64,000 nucleotides of DNA from Aestuariivirga litoralis (GTDB lineage Bacteria > Pseudomonadota > Alphaproteobacteria > Rhizobiales > Aestuariivirgaceae): contig NZ_WAHS01000001.1 in the NCBI RefSeq assembly GCF_015714715.1, forward strand, positions 682,001-746,000. Reading direction: 5' to 3'. Below, one piece after another: positions 54,569 through 62,181 of this stretch. The notes below the pieces were generated by a model that made no database searches, had not been told where the DNA came from, and saw only the letters and a program-made list of their open reading frames with translations. The position numbers were made by a program, and so were the translations under genes. The stretch's first letter is position 1; each line of letters opens with the position of its first letter.

Positions 54569-55618
54569 CTAGTAAGCCTGGATCGGCAGCAGGCCACCGG
54601 GGCCGACCATAACCATCCAGATCTGGTCCGGGCCGGCCTTGATGATTTCCGGCGGTGCGCCTTTCACTTCGATCTTGATGTCGCCGGGTGCCACATCCAT
54701 CGTCGGGCCGTCCGGGGCCTTGGCACCCGCGCCACCTTTGACCTTCACCTTCTTACCATTCACACTGACTTCCGCAGCGCTGTCATTGATATTGCCGAGG
54801 GCGAGTTTCACCTGGCCGGGCTTGGGGAACAAAGGTGACTTCGACGCCGCCGCCTTGTCGCTGATGCTGAGCGTGGCGGAAGCGCCATCGCCTTCCTTCT
54901 TGATCGCAACCGTCAACGGGCCGTTCGGCGTGTCATAGACCAGCACGACATTGTCTTCGCCCGTGTGCTCAGATGTGGTGGTGAAACCCTTCTTGGGCAA
55001 TTCGTTCTGGTAGAACGCAGTGAGATCAATCACCGACGCGGATGTGGTGACGTTGATTGACTTGCGGAAGATCGAAGATTCGGACCCCAGCATCGAATGC
55101 TCGGTCGGGACCGGATAGCCATCCTTGTCCTCGGCGACCAAGGCAACTTTGCTGCCGCCCGCGTCTGCATTGCCTGAATCGGAATCGCCGCTGTCACCTG
55201 AATCTGCTGAATCAGTAGGCTTGCCATCGCCAGCCAGGCCATCACCGGTGCCGTTGATCATGGCGTGATCACCCATCTGCATGATGGTGAGATTGACGTC
55301 CTTGCCATCCTTCTTGAACATCAGCACTTGCATGTTGTCATTGTGGATGACGGAAGGGCTTTCCTTCCAGCCGGCCTTTTTCATCTCGGTCTTATAGAAG
55401 GCGGCGAGATCCTTGACCGAGGTCGTTGAGGTATAATCCAGCGTGCCGCTGGCGGCGTCGGGCGAATAGCTCAGGTCTTCCACACCATCGGGAATGGGGA
55501 TGGGCGGCTTGGCATCTTCAGCGCGCACATAATGGCTGGCCAAGGTGAGCGTTGCAAACAAGGTGAGAGAAAAAAGCGGAACAGCGAAACTGGCTGCGCC
55601 AAAAAGACGTCGCGTCAT
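54569..55618 (-). CDS. Secreted two-repeat protein of unknown function
   Basis: A 349-residue protein with a signal peptide (about residues 8-33, ending HYVRAED). Two similar domains can be seen: the first has SGTLDYTSTTSVKDLAAFYKTEMKKAGWKES, the second FRKSINVTTSASVIDLTAFYQNELPKKGF. Each shares D-L-x-A-F-Y-x-x-E-x-x-x-x-G and is followed by beta strands (MQVLMFKKDGKDVNLTI; NVVLVYDTPNGPLTVAI). A Ser/Asp/Gly linker (DSADSGDSGDSDSGNADAGG) separates them. A C-terminal region of about 100 residues carries a possible small beta domain (IKIEVKGAPPEIIKAG). I do not recognise the repeat as a named family. It is divergent from nothing and converges with the GFA gene. Confidence 0.7.
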   Translation of the reverse strand: MTRRLFGAASFAVPLFSLTLFATLTLASHYVRAEDAKPPIPIPDGVEDLSYSPDAASGTLDYTSTTSVKDLAAFYKTEMKKAGWKESPSVIHNDNMQVLMFKKDGKDVNLTIMQMGDHAMINGTGDGLAGDGKPTDSADSGDSGDSDSGNADAGGSKVALVAEDKDGYPVPTEHSMLGSESSIFRKSINVTTSASVIDLTAFYQNELPKKGFTTTSEHTGEDNVVLVYDTPNGPLTVAIKKEGDGASATLSISDKAAASKSPLFPKPGQVKLALGNINDSAAEVSVNGKKVKVKGGAGAKAPDGPTMDVAPGDIKIEVKGAPPEIIKAGPDQIWMVMVGPGGLLPIQAY

Positions 55619-55668
55619 GGACGATTACTCCAATGCTAGCACCCTCTGCGGGCTATCTAACATGAAGT

Positions 55669-56961
55669 TCAGGAAGAGACCACAGGGGAAATCAATATCT
55701 TGTCGATGCGGGTGCGGTCCATATCGACCACTTCAAAGCGCCAGTTGTTCCAGGTGATGTGATCGCCAGCCTTGGGGATATAGCCCAGCTTTGACAGCAT
55801 GAAACCGGCCAGCGTGGTGAAATCATCCGTTCCATCCGCCATGCCGGAAATGCCAGTCAGGTCCTGCATCTCGTGGGTGGAAAGCCCGCCATCGGCCAGC
55901 CAGCTGCCATCCTCGCGCTGCACGGCGGAATAGTCTTCGCGGTGGGCGGGCTCGGGTAACACGCCGACGATGAATTCCATGATGTCCTTCATGGTGATCA
56001 AGCCCTGAAGTGCGCCATATTCATCAACAATGAGCGCCATGTTGGAGGAGGATTGTTTGAAGGCCTCCAGCGTTTCCAGCACTGAGCGCGATTCCGGCAG
56101 GTAGATCGGCTTGTGCACCATGCTGCGCAGATCAAACTTCGCAGCCGACTGGCGCAGCAGCATGTCCTTCACCACCACGATGCCGAGGATTTTATCAGGT
56201 GTCTTGTCCATCAGCGGATAGCGCGAATGACGGAACTCCCGCACTTTGCGCAGCACGGAGGCTTTGGGCTCCTTCACGTCCAGCCAGACAATGTCCTTGC
56301 GGTGGGTCATGGCGGCGGTGACGGAAATATCGTCGAGCCGCATCACGCGGTCCATGATCTGGCGCTCCGCCGGTTCCAGCGCGCCGCCTGCGGCACCCTC
56401 CGCGATGGCGGCTTTGACATCTTCTTCGCTGACTGAATTTGGTTCATCCGTTTTGATGCGTAGCAGGGCCAGCACCGCGCGGTTGGAAAAATCCAGCACG
56501 GCGACGACCGGGCGCGTGATGAGAGAAAGCCAATAGATCGGCATGGCAATCGCGGTCGCCACTGTATCCGCATGGCGCAGGGCGATCTGCTTGGGCACCA
56601 ATTCGCCGATCACCAGCGAGAGATAGGTGACGCCGGTGACAACGATGGCGATCGCAATGTCATCGGCGCGCGTGCCGAGATCGGGATTGAGGCTGAGGAA
56701 ATAGGCACCCAGGGGCTCCGCCAATGTCACGCCGCTGAAGGCACCAGAGAAGATGCCAATCAAGGTGATGCCGATTTGCACGGTGGACAGGAATTTACCC
56801 GGATCATCCTTCAAATCGAGCGCGATTTTGGTGGCGCGGTTCCCGGCTTGAGCGCGGGCCACCAGGCGGCTGCGGCGGGAGGAGACAACCGCAAGCTCAG
56901 TCATGGCGAAAACACCGTTGAGCAGGATGAGGAAGACGATAATCGCAATATCAAAAATCAT
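55669..56961 (-). CDS. HlyC/CorC (TlyC) family membrane protein with DUF21 and CBS domains
   Basis: A 430-residue protein. The N-terminal DUF21 (CNNM) domain has four hydrophobic segments, starting IFDIAIIVFLILLNGVFAMTELAVVSSRRSRL. A CBS-domain pair spans about residues 205-330 (VTAAMTHRKDIVWLDVKE and IVDEYGALQGLITMKDIMEFIVG), and a C-terminal CorC_HlyC domain follows (EDGSWLADGGLSTHEM). Such proteins are linked to magnesium or cobalt efflux, or to membrane integrity; the old haemolysin label is misleading. The gene is divergent from the NAD(P)HX repair gene across about 60 bases. Confidence 0.9.
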   Translation of the reverse strand: MIFDIAIIVFLILLNGVFAMTELAVVSSRRSRLVARAQAGNRATKIALDLKDDPGKFLSTVQIGITLIGIFSGAFSGVTLAEPLGAYFLSLNPDLGTRADDIAIAIVVTGVTYLSLVIGELVPKQIALRHADTVATAIAMPIYWLSLITRPVVAVLDFSNRAVLALLRIKTDEPNSVSEEDVKAAIAEGAAGGALEPAERQIMDRVMRLDDISVTAAMTHRKDIVWLDVKEPKASVLRKVREFRHSRYPLMDKTPDKILGIVVVKDMLLRQSAAKFDLRSMVHKPIYLPESRSVLETLEAFKQSSSNMALIVDEYGALQGLITMKDIMEFIVGVLPEPAHREDYSAVQREDGSWLADGGLSTHEMQDLTGISGMADGTDDFTTLAGFMLSKLGYIPKAGDHITWNNWRFEVVDMDRTRIDKILISPVVSS

Positions 56962-57022
56962 GTGGCGTTAAATAGGCGCTGGCGGCTTGTTTCGCCAGAG
57001 CAAGGATGTGTATCTTTCAGGC

Positions 57023-58483
57023 ATGACACTGGAAATTCTCACTCCTGCGGAAATGTATCAGGCCGATGCGCTGGCCTCTGGCGTGTTCGGCGCTTCCTCG
57101 CTCAAGCTGATGGAAAATGCCGGGCGCGCGGCGGCCGATGCGATCATTGCGCGCTTCAAGAAGCGGCATGTGGCAGTGATCTGCGGGCCGGGCAATAATG
57201 GCGGCGATGGTTTCGTGGTGGCGCGGTTGCTCGCTGCCAAAAAATGGCCGGTGAGCGTGTTCCTCACTTGCGAACTGATTCAGCTCAAGGGCGATGCCGC
57301 CTTGATGGCGAAGAAGTGGAAGGGGCGCGTGCATCCTTTTGCCAGCCTGGGGGCCAGCTTTGCGGGGCGGAACCGGCCAGCTTTGATTGTCGATGCGATC
57401 TTTGGCGCGGGGCTCAACCGGGAATTTCCACTGGCCTGGGCCGAGGCGATTGCGGCGGCGAAAGTTCCCACGGTGGCGATTGATGTGCCATCGGGGCTTG
57501 ATGGTTTGACGGGGCGGCCGATTGGCGCCTGCATCACGGCTGATGTGACGGTGACATTCTTCCGCAAGAAGCCGGCGCATCAGTTGCAGCCGGGGCGCGC
57601 ATTGTGCGGTGAAATTGTGCTGGCGGATATCGGCTTGCCGCTGCAGGTGCTGGAGGAAATACGCCCGCGGCTGTGGGAGAATTCAGCTCCGGAATTTCAT
57701 GCGCTTGATGTGAGCGGGCATAAGTTCACCCGTGGGCATGCGGTGGTGTGGAGTGGGCCGGAACTTGCGACCGGAGCATCGCGGCTGGCGGCGCTGGCTG
57801 CGGCGCGGGTGGGGGCAGGGCTGGTGAGCCTAACGGGAGCTGAAGATGCGTTGAGGGTTCAGGCCGCGCATGTGACTTCGATCATGCTGAAGCCGGCGGA
57901 GAGCGATAGCGCGTTGGTTTCACTCCTCAGTGACCGGCGCATCAAGGCGTTTTGCATTGGGCCGGCGGCGGGCGTGTCGCATGCGCTGCGCCGCAAAGTT
58001 TTGGATGGGCTAAAATCGGGACCGGCCTGTGTGCTTGATGCAGACGCGCTGACGGCTTTTGCCGATGCGCCGCAGTCGCTGTTTGAGGCCATCCAGGCAC
58101 ACCCGGAACGGGGTTGCGTGCTGACCCCGCATGAAGGCGAATTCAATCGCCTTTTCAGCCTGTTGAAGGATTCAATTGAGAGCAAGGTAGAAGTGGCGCG
58201 GCGGGCTGCGGCGCTGTCCGGCGCGGTGGTGGTTTTGAAGGGGGCGGACACGGTGATCGCATCACCTGATGGGCGCGCAAGGATCAACAGCAATGCGCCG
58301 CCCACGCTGGCCACGGCGGGTTCAGGTGACGTTTTGGCGGGGCTGATCACGGGGCTTTTGGCTCAAGGATGGGATGCTTTTGGAGCCGCTTGTGCAGCTG
58401 TTTGGTTGCATGGGGAGGCCGCTGCGCGGGTTCCCCGGCGGACGCTGATTGCCGAGGACCTGATCGGGATGATTGGCCTGTGA
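57023..58483 (+). CDS. nnrDE: Bifunctional NAD(P)HX epimerase / ADP-dependent NAD(P)HX dehydratase
   Basis: A 486-residue fusion. The N-terminal YjeF/NnrE epimerase domain (about residues 1-210) has LMENAGRAAADAI, VICGPGNNGGDGFVVARLL and VAIDVPSGLDG. The C-terminal ribokinase-like NnrD dehydratase (about residues 225-486) has KFTRGHAVVWSG, FCIGPAAGVSHAL, CVLDADALTAF, CVLTPHEGEFNRLF, VVLKGADTVIASPDG and TLATAGSGDVLAGLITGLLAQ. Together they repair hydrated nicotinamide cofactors, using ADP. The ATG at 57023 is chosen over a longer frame lacking family match. It overlaps the DMT transporter start. Confidence 0.95.
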   Translation: MTLEILTPAEMYQADALASGVFGASSLKLMENAGRAAADAIIARFKKRHVAVICGPGNNGGDGFVVARLLAAKKWPVSVFLTCELIQLKGDAALMAKKWKGRVHPFASLGASFAGRNRPALIVDAIFGAGLNREFPLAWAEAIAAAKVPTVAIDVPSGLDGLTGRPIGACITADVTVTFFRKKPAHQLQPGRALCGEIVLADIGLPLQVLEEIRPRLWENSAPEFHALDVSGHKFTRGHAVVWSGPELATGASRLAALAAARVGAGLVSLTGAEDALRVQAAHVTSIMLKPAESDSALVSLLSDRRIKAFCIGPAAGVSHALRRKVLDGLKSGPACVLDADALTAFADAPQSLFEAIQAHPERGCVLTPHEGEFNRLFSLLKDSIESKVEVARRAAALSGAVVVLKGADTVIASPDGRARINSNAPPTLATAGSGDVLAGLITGLLAQGWDAFGAACAAVWLHGEAAARVPRRTLIAEDLIGMIGL

Positions 58484-59367
58484 AGAAGCTGATGGACAGT
58501 CCCGGCTTCCTGCTGCTGGGCACCGGGCTGGGGCTGGGTTTGAATTTCCCGCTAGGCAAGCTGGCCTTTGCGGCGGGATTTGCGGCGCCGGTTTGGGCGG
58601 CTTTCATTTCACTGGGGGCAGGACTGGTGCTGCTGGTGGTTGCCTCGCAGTCGGAAGCCTGGCCGCAGGACAAATTGGGGTTGATCCGCTTTTCCTTTCT
58701 GTCTGGTTTTCTCTCCTTCGTGATGCCCAATCTGATCACCTTTACGGTGATCCCCAAGATCGGCAGCGGATTGACCGGGCTGATGTTTGCAATTTCACCG
58801 ATGATGACGGCCTTGCTGTCCTGGGCGTTCAATGTGCGGCCTCCTAACAAGCTGACGCTGATGGCCATCGGGCTCGGCTTCATCGGCGCGGTGGTGATCG
58901 TGTTCGGCAAGGATGGCGGCGTGGGCGGCGGCATTTCGCCGTGGCTGCTGCTGGCGCTGTGCATTCCGTTCTTTCTGGCGGCGGGCAATCTCTATCGCAG
59001 CCTGGGCTGGCCCAAGGATGCAGGGCCGCGGCTGCTGGGCAGCCTGACCAACCTGTCGGCCGTACCGTTTCTGCTGATTGTCGCATTGCTGCTGCATGGT
59101 ACGATTGATCTTGCACCATTTGGGCAAGCGCCGCTTCTAGCCTTTTCGCAGCTACTGGCATCCAGCCTGATGTTCATGCTGTTCTTCCGGCTGCAGCAGG
59201 TGGGCGGCCCGACTTATCTGAGCCAGATCGGTTATGTGGGCGCGGCGGTGGGGCTGTTTGCCGGGGTGACGTTTCTGGGAGAGAGCTACCCAGTTGAAGT
59301 GTGGATAGGGGCGGCGATCATCGCGGTGGGGATTTCGCTTTCAACTTACGCTTCTACACGCGGCTAA
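58480..59367 (+). CDS. EamA/DMT family transporter
   Basis: A 295-residue protein with ten hydrophobic helices in two EamA halves. The first opens FLLLGTGLGLGLNFPLGKLAFAAGF and includes SPMMTALLSW with ALSWAF-like spacing; the second contains YLSQIGYVGAAVGLFAGVTFLGE and ends AAIIAVGISLSTYAS. Family members export metabolites such as amino acids or import them; the substrate is not evident. GTG at 58480 shares GTGA with the upstream stop; ATG at 58492 is an alternative. The stop overlaps the ThuA stop on the opposite strand by 4 bases. Confidence 0.85.
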   Translation: MKKLMDSPGFLLLGTGLGLGLNFPLGKLAFAAGFAAPVWAAFISLGAGLVLLVVASQSEAWPQDKLGLIRFSFLSGFLSFVMPNLITFTVIPKIGSGLTGLMFAISPMMTALLSWAFNVRPPNKLTLMAIGLGFIGAVVIVFGKDGGVGGGISPWLLLALCIPFFLAAGNLYRSLGWPKDAGPRLLGSLTNLSAVPFLLIVALLLHGTIDLAPFGQAPLLAFSQLLASSLMFMLFFRLQQVGGPTYLSQIGYVGAAVGLFAGVTFLGESYPVEVWIGAAIIAVGISLSTYASTRG

Positions 59368-60011
59368 GTCGCCGCCCAGAGCAGGCCGCGTTCCACCATG
59401 GTACGGAATTGTGGCACAGCGAATTCATCTGCCGTGTGACCCAGCGCGCAATAGAACACGCGGGCCTTGCCATAGATTTTCTTCCAGGCCACCGGCATGA
59501 CAACGCCCTTGATGAAGTCGCAATGCGTGCCGTCAAAAGTCGTGGTGGCCAGCACTTCATTGGCGGGGTCCACATGCATATAATATTGCTCGGAGCGGTA
59601 ATCGAAATCGGCGATGCCCTGCATGATAGGATCGTTTGGCTTGGTCACATTCACGCGGTAATCGATAATGTTGCCGGGATGGGACACCCACTGGCCGCCA
59701 GTCATGAACTGATATTCGGTTTCGTTGCGGAATGAATCGCACATCAGCCCGTGAAAGCCGCCGAGGCCCACTCCGCTGCGCACCGCGTCGCACAGGTTCT
59801 GCACTTCCTCCTCGCCGATCACCGACATGGTGATCATTGGCACGATGAGGTTCATTTTGTGGATGGCGGGATCAGCGAAAGCGGCGGTGGAGTTTTCCAC
59901 CCGCACATCGAAATCTTTGGCGGCCAGCATATCGCGGATGACGTGAGCGGAACGTTCAGGCGTGTGGCCTTCCCATCCGCCCCAGACGATCAGAGCTTTC
60001 TTCTTCGTCAT
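59364..60011 (-). CDS. ThuA-like domain protein
   Basis: A 215-residue protein of the ThuA/glutamine-amidotransferase-like fold. It opens KKALIVWGGWEGHTPERSAHVIRD, which matches the family's first strand, then LIVPMITMS, GVGLGGFHGLMCDSFR and the end FYCALGHTADEF. ThuA-type proteins are linked to trehalose or other sugar utilisation, sometimes as hydrolases, but activity is rarely shown. A small HspQ gene lies one base upstream of its start on the same strand, so the two are probably co-transcribed. Confidence 0.85.
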   Translation of the reverse strand: MTKKKALIVWGGWEGHTPERSAHVIRDMLAAKDFDVRVENSTAAFADPAIHKMNLIVPMITMSVIGEEEVQNLCDAVRSGVGLGGFHGLMCDSFRNETEYQFMTGGQWVSHPGNIIDYRVNVTKPNDPIMQGIADFDYRSEQYYMHVDPANEVLATTTFDGTHCDFIKGVVMPVAWKKIYGKARVFYCALGHTADEFAVPQFRTMVERGLLWAAT

Positions 60012-60012
60012 C

Positions 60013-60351
60013 TTAGTGCGCGCGCCGGGGCTTCAGCTGGTAACAATTGTGGTCGCGGTCAAAGCCGACGAAATATTCGCCCACCTGCGGGTGGCGCACG
60101 GGCTCGGCATTGTCATCAACCAGCAAGTTCTGCTCGGAGACATAGGCCACATATTCCGTATCCTCGTTCTCGGCGAGGAGATGATAGAAGGGTTGGTCCT
60201 TGCGGGGGCGGGCTTCGGCAGGGATCGAGTTCCACCATTCCTCAGTGTTGTTGAAGACCGGATCGACATCAAAAATCACACCGCGGAACGAGAACAGGCG
60301 GTGCCGGACAACCTGGCCGATCTGAAATTTGGCGTTGGGAAGAATGCTCAT
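60013..60351 (-). CDS. hspQ: Heat shock protein HspQ
   Basis: A 112-residue HspQ: AKFQIGQVVRHRLFSFRGVIFDVDP, then WWNSIPAEARPRKDQPFYHLLAE and YVSEQNLLVDDNAEPVRHPQV, all typical of the small DNA-binding/protease-modulating HspQ family (YccV-like). In E. coli HspQ influences Lon-dependent proteolysis; a lon gene is present in this window but not adjacent. ATG at 60351 has GGAGT 5 bases upstream; a GTG at 60357 is the alternative. It is followed by the ThuA-like gene. Confidence 0.93.
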   Translation of the reverse strand: MSILPNAKFQIGQVVRHRLFSFRGVIFDVDPVFNNTEEWWNSIPAEARPRKDQPFYHLLAENEDTEYVAYVSEQNLLVDDNAEPVRHPQVGEYFVGFDRDHNCYQLKPRRAH

Positions 60352-60397
60352 TGCCACTCCAAATTACCCAACAGGAGGGTGGGAACGCAAGGGGGCT

Positions 60398-61570
60398 TTA
60401 GCGCATGGCAAAAGGCAGTGGCCCTGCACCCTGCAGTCCCTGGCGCAATGCGGCATGGCGCAGAGGTGGGAATTTCTCCACTGCGGCCAAGGCGGTAGCG
60501 CGGGCGAGGTGGAAACCCTCAAGACCCGACAGAAGCGAGTGATTGAGCAAGCTGGTGACGGACAGCCTGGCCATCACATCCACACGGCGGGCCTTGTCAT
60601 AGGCGGCGCAGACGGAGGCCGCACCGGGGTCTTCAGCCCCGATGATCAGATCAGCCGCAGTGGCGGCATCACGCAGCGAAAGGTTGAGGCCCTGGGCGCC
60701 GATGGGCGGCATCATATGGGCGGATTCGCCGATGAGCAAAGTGCGCGACCTCGCCAAAGTGGTGGCGCGTTGCATCTTCATGGCGAAGGTCTTGCGCGGG
60801 GTGACATTGGAGATGCGGCCCAGAGTGCCATGGCTTTCCAGCTGGATTTCGGTGGCGAGCTCTTGGCCGGTGAGGGCCAGCAGCTGCTCGATCTTTTCCG
60901 GGCGGGCCATCCAGACCAAGCTGGAACGGCGGCCGGGCAAGGGCACGGTGGTGAAGGGGCCATCCTGCTTGTGCCATTCGGTCGAGACATCGTCATGCGG
61001 GCCGGAATGATCAAAGCTGGTGACCAGAGCCATTTGGTCATAGCGCGAGGTGGCGAGTGAAAAGCCGAGCGCGCTGCGCAGCTGTGATTTGGCGCCGTCG
61101 GCCGCCAGCAGCACCTGTGCTGAAATTTGCTGGCCATCATCTGTGGTGACGCTGATCTGCGTGCCTTGATCGGTGGCGCTTTCGCTCTTGGCATTGATGA
61201 AGGTGACGCCTACCGCTTCGGCGCGCGCCTTCAAAGCCGGGACGAGATGTGTGAGCGGCACGTTGAAGCCGAATTCCTCCAGGTTCATTTCCAGGGCGGC
61301 GAATTCGATTGCGGGTGCTGAGACGAGATGCTGCAGATCATCGACCAGACGCAAACGCTTCAACGGCGCGCTGTGGTCCTTGATGGTACCTGGCCACACG
61401 CCGATGAAAGACAGCAGCTTCATCGCCGGCTGCATCAGTGCGGTGGTGCGCGGATCGTCCTGAATACCGGGCGCGATCACGGCCGTCTTCACGCCTTCTT
61501 GCGCCAGCAAAGTTGCGGCGGCGAGGCCTGCTGGCCCCGCGCCGGAGACGATGGCGGTGTAATCCGTCAT
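60398..61570 (-). CDS. FAD-dependent UbiH/UbiF/Coq6-type monooxygenase
   Basis: A 390-residue flavoprotein hydroxylase. It has the GxGxxG loop (VSGAGPAGLAAATLLAQEG), the DG motif VLLAADGAKSQLRSALG, and GESAHMMPPIGAQGLNLSLRDA, which binds the flavin ribitol in UbiH-type enzymes. These enzymes hydroxylate the ring of ubiquinone precursors, which fits an aerobic alphaproteobacterium; the exact ring position is not decided. ATG 61570 is chosen because its GAGPAGL loop then lies at residue 10. Its start shares one base with the GST stop, giving tight coupling. No other ubi genes are adjacent. Confidence 0.9.
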   Translation of the reverse strand: MTDYTAIVSGAGPAGLAAATLLAQEGVKTAVIAPGIQDDPRTTALMQPAMKLLSFIGVWPGTIKDHSAPLKRLRLVDDLQHLVSAPAIEFAALEMNLEEFGFNVPLTHLVPALKARAEAVGVTFINAKSESATDQGTQISVTTDDGQQISAQVLLAADGAKSQLRSALGFSLATSRYDQMALVTSFDHSGPHDDVSTEWHKQDGPFTTVPLPGRRSSLVWMARPEKIEQLLALTGQELATEIQLESHGTLGRISNVTPRKTFAMKMQRATTLARSRTLLIGESAHMMPPIGAQGLNLSLRDAATAADLIIGAEDPGAASVCAAYDKARRVDVMARLSVTSLLNHSLLSGLEGFHLARATALAAVEKFPPLRHAALRQGLQGAGPLPFAMR

Positions 61571-62181
61571 CAGGCCTTGGGCTCGGTGTTGCGGAAGGAA
61601 TCGCGCTTGATGAAGGCGCTGTGCCATTCACTCAATTGCGGGAAGGTTTCGCGCCAGCCGGGGGCGAGGCTGCGCAGATCAATGTAATGCAGCACCACGG
61701 CGGCGGCGATGCTGCCGAGATTGACCTCGGCCATTTCGCCCAGCCATTTGCCTTGCATCTCTTTCATGCAGGCGGCGAGGCGAGCCTTCTGGCGGGCTTC
61801 GAATTCCGGCCAGACTGCATCCCGGGGCCGCGAGAATTGTTCATAGCGCAGCGTCACTGAAGCATCGCCGAGTCCACATGCCAGCGCCAGCAAAGTGAGA
61901 ACCCGGAAATGCTTGTTGCCCTCATCCGGCAGCAGCTTCTTGTTGCCAGACACATGACAGAAATATTCCATGATCACCCGGCTGTCATAGAGCGCATGGC
62001 CATGTTCGGTCTCCAGCACCGGCACCTTGGCGATGGGCGAGAGGGCCTCCAGCTCTGCCGTGACCTTGTCGGGGGCGGCGCGCATGTTGACCAGCTGCAC
62101 CCGCATGCCGAGATCACATTCAAGGGCGGTGATCATGCTCATGCGCACGAAGGGGGAAATCAGATCGCCGTACAGTTTCAT
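61570..62181 (-). CDS. Glutathione S-transferase family protein
   Basis: A 203-residue GST. The N-terminal thioredoxin-like domain opens KLYGDLISPFVRMSMITALE and contains NPIAKVP-equivalent PIAKVPVLETEHGHALYDSRVIMEYF, where the cis-Pro and Ser bind glutathione. The helical C-terminal domain follows from about residue 85. A Ser in the SPFVR segment (residue 9) is the likely catalytic residue. It lies between the UbiH-type gene and the amine oxidase gene on one strand, overlapping both by 1 and 4 bases, so the three seem to form one operon. Substrate unknown. Confidence 0.88.
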   Translation of the reverse strand: MKLYGDLISPFVRMSMITALECDLGMRVQLVNMRAAPDKVTAELEALSPIAKVPVLETEHGHALYDSRVIMEYFCHVSGNKKLLPDEGNKHFRVLTLLALACGLGDASVTLRYEQFSRPRDAVWPEFEARQKARLAACMKEMQGKWLGEMAEVNLGSIAAAVVLHYIDLRSLAPGWRETFPQLSEWHSAFIKRDSFRNTEPKA

